The position numbers and the translations under genes were made by a program. From the NCBI GenBank assembly GCA_958450365.1, contig CAUEEP010000740.1:3819001-3883000 (forward strand): 64,000 nt of DNA, read 5' to 3'. Positions 60,001 through 64,000 of the stretch are shown here, piece after piece. A model generated the notes under the pieces. That model was given only the letters and a program-made list of their open reading frames with translations, ran no database searches and was not told the origin of the DNA. Source of the DNA: Mesorhabditis belari. Lineage: Eukaryota > Nematoda > Chromadorea > Rhabditida > Rhabditidae. Each line of letters begins with the position of its first letter. Position 1 is the first letter of the stretch.

Positions 60001-63000
60001 AAAATAAGTCATTTACTAATTTTAAGCCACAAATTTTAGATTACAACTTCACAAATCCAAGGAACTTTCGGCTCCGAGGACGCCAAACAGTACACATTGT
60101 TGATGGCTGAAACAAAAGATGTAAAGTTTTTAAAATACTATTTTTGCTATAAATATTAGATCTTAAACATTATTAAACAATTATTAAACAATTGAATATT
60201 CAATAAACAATTTAGGAATGCAAGAAATGGGTGGTGGCGTTAACCGAGCTGAAGAGTTTACTGAAAAAGTCTCGACTTCCTGATAAAACGGCATTTGTGT
60301 ACAAGGTGAGACTTTCTACATCTAGATTTACCTTGGAAAATGAATTACTTACTTAAACTTTTCTCATTTAGGAGCTCTTTGATGTGAATTCTCTTCCGAT
60401 GATTAAATTCGCTCAATGTGCTGTCATTGTTGATCCAAAGAAAATCGTTGTTGGCTTCACCGATCATGGCCTCCTATTCAGTGGAATTGGACAGAGAGGT
60501 GATTGACGGAGAATTAATTAAATTTCAATTAAATTAATTCAAAAATTGTTTTACTTTAATTTAAAGTTAACAATATCATGTTTTCATTTCAATGAACAAT
60601 TTCAAATCTAATTTTACAGACTTTGGTCGCTGTCGGTGGTGAAAAGAGGAGAACAAGGGGCGGTGTGTGGGAAAAGTCGAATATGTTGCGTCGGAGCAAT
60701 TATTTGTGGCAATGGTTGGGGAAAGGAAATGAGAGGTGAATAGAAACTTTTGAAATTAAAATAATTGAATGGATTTTGAAGATTATCTAGGCTAACAATG
60801 ACAATGCTAACAATTTGCAATGATTAGATGACCTTCATCTACCGTATTTTCTATAATAGTAGTGCAGTCTGTAATAGTGGTGCAGGCAGGAGGGGGTTGA
60901 AAAATAGTAGTGCGCACTACTATTACAGAAAATACGGTAAATCATTGCAAACGAAAATTTTCTCCTTTCAGACATTTGCGTCTGATTCCAACAGCGGCAC
61001 TTGATGGTCGAGATTTGAAATGGATTAAGCTAAATGATACAAAGGGATGTCATTTGATGGCTGTTGGGGGAATTGATGGAAGACAAACGTGAGTGTTTAA
61101 ATGATATTAAAACTATTGTATCTTTTATTTTTCAGCTATATTGCCGCTGCAATGAAACGAGCCGTCATTCTCTTCCAAATTGATCGCAGCGAGAAACGAC
61201 ACAAACGAATGAGCTTTGTAAGTACAAGATGAAGATATTCAGTTAACAATAATGCTTAAAAGTCTCTCAATAAGCGAATTTCTAGGATCTCGCAATGCCG
61301 GGTCAACCCCAATGTATGGCCATCATCGGTTCTCGTCTCGTTGTCGGTTTCCCCTAACGGGTTCAGCTCGTGGAATCTCGCCGATGATAGCCCGAAGATT
61401 TCTTGTAGGTTTAATATTTTATTATAATAATAGATCATTTGTTTCAACATTCTTCTTGTTTAGCATTGGTGAATCACGAGGATCAATCGTTGTCTTTCCT
61501 TTCTCAACCCGGCTACGAGGCTCAAATGCTCATCCCAACCCCATCAACCATTGGTGCTGGAGAGATCGCTGAATATCTTCTCGTTTTCAATAAACTCGGT
61601 GTTTACGTCGATCAATATGGTTAGTTTTTTTTTAAACCGAGACATTTCTCATCTCTTTCTCAAACATTTCTCATTCTAGGACGAAGATCTCGTTCTCAAG
61701 AGTTGATGTTCCCATCATTACCTCGTGCAAATGGTTTCACCTATCTTGCCCCCATATCTTTGTGTTTATTCCGAATCGCAAATTGATGTTTTCAATGTTG
61801 GCGCTGCTGAATGGGTGCGAAACGATTAATTTAAGGTATAAAGAAGTTAAAAATTTAAATAAAAATATTTTAGACAAGCATTCCCGTTGACAACGAGTGG
61901 CTTGATTTCGTCGTGTTGTCAACGATTTCCCTTACATGGTTGTGTTAAAGTGAGAAACTTGGAGGTTTGAGGAAATTTCTGTAAAACTAATAAACTCTTT
62001 TTTTAGTCGAAGACGCTATTTTATTGCCGGATAATGTTTCTAAATATGGCGGAAAGCTGAAAAGGCCTGGGAAGAGAAAATTCACCGTTCGAACTCCGGG
62101 AAAAGATGAGCAAAAGTGGGGAAATTGTGTAAAAATTGATAGATATTGAAAATGTTAATTGAAGATTCTAATTAGATATGCTTTTTTTCTTGCTCTAACA
62201 TCTCCTATTCTTTTTTCAGAGCCGTTGATCGCCGCAGTGCTTTGCCGATCTCTGGTCCATCTGACTTCAAACATCTCTCGCATATGGGACCCGATTCAGC
62301 GCAAAATTTCATCGATCTCGCGAAAGAGCAAGACAAAAAACAAGCGGATAAGGTACCTTTTACAAAAAAAAAGAGCCCACAACCCACCCGACACAGCACA
62401 TTCAGAACGGGCCACGAAAAATTTCGTCAATCGTGCACTTCTAGCAATTTGTCGGTCTCATCAAAGAAAATAGTTCAAGTTAGCACGCTTCAGAAAATGA
62501 AATTTCTGATTTTATCCTTAAACATTTGGCCAATTTCGTTTGCTTCTTCTCCCTCTTTTTTAGCCTGATTTCATTGGAAATTTTGGTTCTTCTTTGTTTG
62601 TTTCCCCCAATTAAACAGCTGCTTTCTAATTGAGAGACGCTTTTCGGGAGATTTCAAAAAGAGTGATGTTTTATTTTTAACCGGGATGGTGCTAGAAATT
62701 GTTTTTAAGTATTTCCAAAGTGAATCTCATTTTTTTAGAGTCGTAGTCTTCTACCTCCAATCATGCGCTCAACGTCGAGCACTTCGTCGAATGTGAATTC
62801 AGTTCTGGGTGGTAGTAAAAAGGTGGGTGAAGGAAAAACTTCAAAATTCTGAACAGAGTTAACTTAAAGTTATTTCTAATTGTTAGCTAATCTATTCTCA
62901 ATCGTTTTTATTCTAGGAACTAGAACAAATGGTTCGGAATCGACCGGTCTCTTCACATAGCCGAAGCTCTGATGGTTCTAGTCTGGGAAGGGATGGGAAA

Positions 63001-63712
63001 CAAGAAAATGCGTATATGGTAAGTTGATCATACATCGAAACTTTATAGTTAACATTTTTAAAAAAAAGTTTTCAGGGATAAATCGGCAATGAGCTTTACC
63101 ATCGGTTGGTCAAATCATTGTGCTTTTTTTTACTAAATTTCACAACCTTATGTGTCAAATTTCCCGCACCCTTTTAGTCTTCAAAAAGCTTCTATCTATA
63201 CCTAATTTCTTTGCTTTCTATTTTTTTTTGCATTAAAAACGATTAAGTCAACAATTGGAGGCGTTTCGTGACAGTTTTTGTGTTAAAAGAGTGAGCTCTT
63301 TCTATCGGATAAGCTAACAAATGCTAATAGTTACAATATATTTAGATTAGATTAGATTAGATCCACAATGGCTGGATATCTTTAAAATTAAAGTTGCTAG
63401 TAAAAGAGAGAACATAGAGAACTGCTAAATGAATACTTTATACAGCAAGAAAAACCCAGTTGCTAAAAAAATAACGGTAGGGAAAATCGATTTTGGCCAA
63501 ATTTATCCAACCTTTTCTGTTCCAAACCGTTCCTTTCAATGCTTTATCGAAATACACGAGTTTTCATGAAAATCGTTGTATCTTCAAGTGAAAAGATTGC
63601 AAAAATAGACTCATTTTTCCAGGAACCGATCTCTCGCCAACGCCAATCCATCCCGGCCATCTCTCCACCAACTCTTCCCAATTCTCCCATTCACACAAAC
63701 ACTATCAACTAG
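48031..63712 (+). CDS. mrck-1: MRCK (Cdc42-binding kinase, DMPK family)
   Basis: MRCK is a Cdc42 effector that phosphorylates myosin phosphatase/light chain to contract the cell cortex. More than 35 exons run from ATG 48031 ([15 protein letters not shown]) to TAG 63712. The kinase domain (about 49540-52670) has [50 protein letters not shown] and [16 protein letters not shown] coiled coil (53180-58360) follows. Next come a C1 domain (58824-59098; [17 protein letters not shown]), PH (about 59164-60306), CNH (60370-62110) and a CRIB motif ([16 protein letters not shown] at 62249), then a Ser-rich tail. Single-base shifts interrupt the frame at about 49540-49577, 50205-50214, 59221-59241, 59411-59553, 60657-60721, 61351, 61749, 61820, 61907 and 61946. 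Splice sites and invariant residues are otherwise kept. Confidence 0.95.
49040..49370. repeat. 43-base tandem repeat in MRCK intron 2
   Basis: TTGACAGCTGAATATCTTTT then AAAGTATTAGAAGAGATTCC is repeated about seven times, with variants. Units abut without spacers, so this is a satellite-like array, not CRISPR. Confidence 0.92.
52160..52335. repeat. GATAATATTGAA 12-base tandem repeat
   Basis: About eight units of GATAATATTGAA/GGA, followed by larger duplications of TTTTGAAATAGAAATTCGAT, in an MRCK kinase-domain intron. Confidence 0.85.
52843..53160. mobile_element. TACCGTAAATATTCTAATAG-type MITE in MRCK
   Basis: The left end is TACCGTAAATATTCTAATAG and the right end is TTTTAGAATATTTACG. The interior has a direct repeat of GATGAAAAATCG...CTTTTT and an inverted GTCGTGTAG/CTACGCGA pair. 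It is confined to one intron. Confidence 0.7.
53482..53728. repeat. 12-base minisatellite CAGCTCAGTGCT
   Basis: About 20 units fill a whole MRCK intron. Every frame is open (Ser-Ala-Gln-Cys, Leu-Ser-Ser-Val and so on), which creates false long ORFs on both strands. It lies between GTATGG at 53480 and the acceptor ATTCCAG at 53772. Confidence 0.93.
53917..54559 (+). CDS. unexplained coding-like block with membrane segment inside an MRCK intron
   Basis: The reading frame of the preceding coiled-coil exon (end 53916, ...KSELQR) stays open past the splice donor for 110 more codons ([19 protein letters not shown], then [16 protein letters not shown]). Two other frames then take over: [19 protein letters not shown] and, last, [27 protein letters not shown], the hydrophobic [33 protein letters not shown] and a stop at 54557-54559. 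The pattern is a basic, Arg/Ser-rich region, one transmembrane helix and a short tail. It could be an alternative last exon of MRCK giving a membrane-anchored isoform (DMPK, its relative, has tail-anchored isoforms), a nested gene, or an inserted pseudogene. The frame changes mean indels or small introns. Confidence 0.4.
54560..55458. other. remainder of the large MRCK coiled-coil intron
   Basis: AT-rich intron sequence with a duplicated AATGCTAATTGAATCTAATTTCAA (about 54627 and 54724) and two CTAAAAGG/CCTTTTAG inverted pairs near 55230-55320. No exon is seen until GAACGCGAGG at 55460. Confidence 0.5.
56427..56702. mobile_element. TACGTATTTCTTCGAA-type MITE in MRCK
   Basis: Left TATACGTATTTCTTCGAACG, right TTCTATTCGAAGAAATACGG. 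The interior matches the 45.6-kb copy, including the CATCGCGTACTCCTGC motif. Confidence 0.8.
57488..57590. repeat. 20-base repeat TAGAAAGTCAGTCTTGGCTG
   Basis: About five imperfect copies in the MRCK intron before the exon at 57738. Confidence 0.85.
58383..58435. repeat. one-ended TACCGTA element
   Basis: TACCGTAAATACTCTAATAG then CGTACAGTCGCGTAGTCGCT, the same inner motif as the MITE at 27964. The right half is missing. Confidence 0.6.
59660..60000. mobile_element. fold-back element in an MRCK PH-domain intron
   Basis: GTTGTGTCCGATTTAGATTC at 59667 and GAATCTAAATCGGACACAAC at 59997 are perfect inverted ends. Arms continue inward (TGTTCTTAAGCGTTTTCTGT and its inverse) for about 150 bases each, around a central CTTTTTCAGAAAAAGACAG. 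Confidence 0.85.
60840..60939. mobile_element. minimal 100-base TACCGTATTTTCTATAATAG MITE
   Basis: TACCGTATTTTCTATAATAG at the left, CTATTACAGAAAATACGGTA at the right, with GTAGTGCAG repeats between. It is the smallest member of the family here, in a CNH-domain intron. Confidence 0.85.
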
Positions 63713-64000
63713 TTTCTTGTGTAATCTTTTTCATTTTAAACGCAATCTTTTCCGGGTTTCCCCCTAGCAGTTGAAATTTTGGCAATCTCTTCGCGAAAAT
63801 ATGCAATCGTTATCTATTTATTTTTTTTTGCATAATAGCTATTCTTTTTCTTTGATTTAAAGTCTTCCTTTTCCCCCCCGAATTGCTCACTTAAACTGAA
63901 CTCATCATTGCTAAATGTTTTACCCCTTTTCACTTTCGATTATAATATTTAAGTTAATATTTATCTTTTGGAGTTCTGTAACATCTTTAAACCATTTTTT
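63713..64000. other. MRCK 3' flank
   Basis: 288 bases after the MRCK stop; T-rich with no gene. It presumably holds the 3' UTR and poly(A) site. Confidence 0.5.

Noticed and set aside
62159..62473. 104-codon ORF over the MRCK CRIB exon
   Set aside because: The overlapping frame carries the conserved [14 protein letters not shown] motif, so this one is the shadow.

Overview
The window is nuclear DNA of a nematode. The evidence is AT-rich sequence, many introns of about 45-60 bases with TTTTAG or TTTCAG acceptors, very long ones full of repeats, genes packed head to tail on one strand with 160-240 base gaps as in trans-spliced operons, and nematode-like forms of ephrin, LIN-54, UPF3/SMG-4, COX11 and MRCK. 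From memory (to be checked), rpl-12, an ADAT2-like gene, cox-11 and lin-54 also lie together on C. elegans chromosome IV, so the centre of the window looks syntenic. The species cannot be named.

Layout. 1-2.5 kb: LTR-like repeat fragments. 2.5-4.5 kb (+): a trypsin-like gene with one unresolved splice junction. 5.1-6.0 kb (+): an unrecognised gene with a duplicated exon. 6.9-19.1 kb (+): an ephrin with a GPI-type tail, most of it a 10-kb first intron holding minisatellites, palindromes, a tRNA-like relic and an antisense coding-like segment. 19.3-27.5 kb (-): five genes in a row, lin-54, ADAT2, UPF3/smg-4, COX11 and HPF1, best read as one operon transcribed right to left. 28.8-29.9 kb (+): rpl-12, divergent from the operon. 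30.6-39.0 kb (+): a BAG6/Scythe-like ubiquitin-domain gene. 39.0-48.0 kb: repeats, a Tc1/mariner-type relic and one candidate small secreted peptide. 48.0-63.7 kb (+): MRCK (kinase, coiled coil, C1, PH, CNH, CRIB), carrying several repeats and an unexplained coding-like block with a membrane segment in one intron.

How the genes work together. The operon would make a DREAM/MuvB DNA-binding subunit, a tRNA wobble deaminase subunit, an NMD factor, a mitochondrial copper chaperone and the PARP1 co-factor from one pre-mRNA. These are unrelated housekeeping tasks, as is usual for nematode operons. Ephrin (cell-surface ligand) and MRCK (Cdc42 effector acting on actomyosin) are separate developmental genes.

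Two cautions. MRCK and COX11 contain several one-base shifts, mostly in homopolymer runs, that break otherwise perfectly conserved reading frames; assembly error is the simplest explanation. Short inverted-repeat elements that begin TACCGTA are scattered over the whole window and account for many of the structured non-coding stretches.
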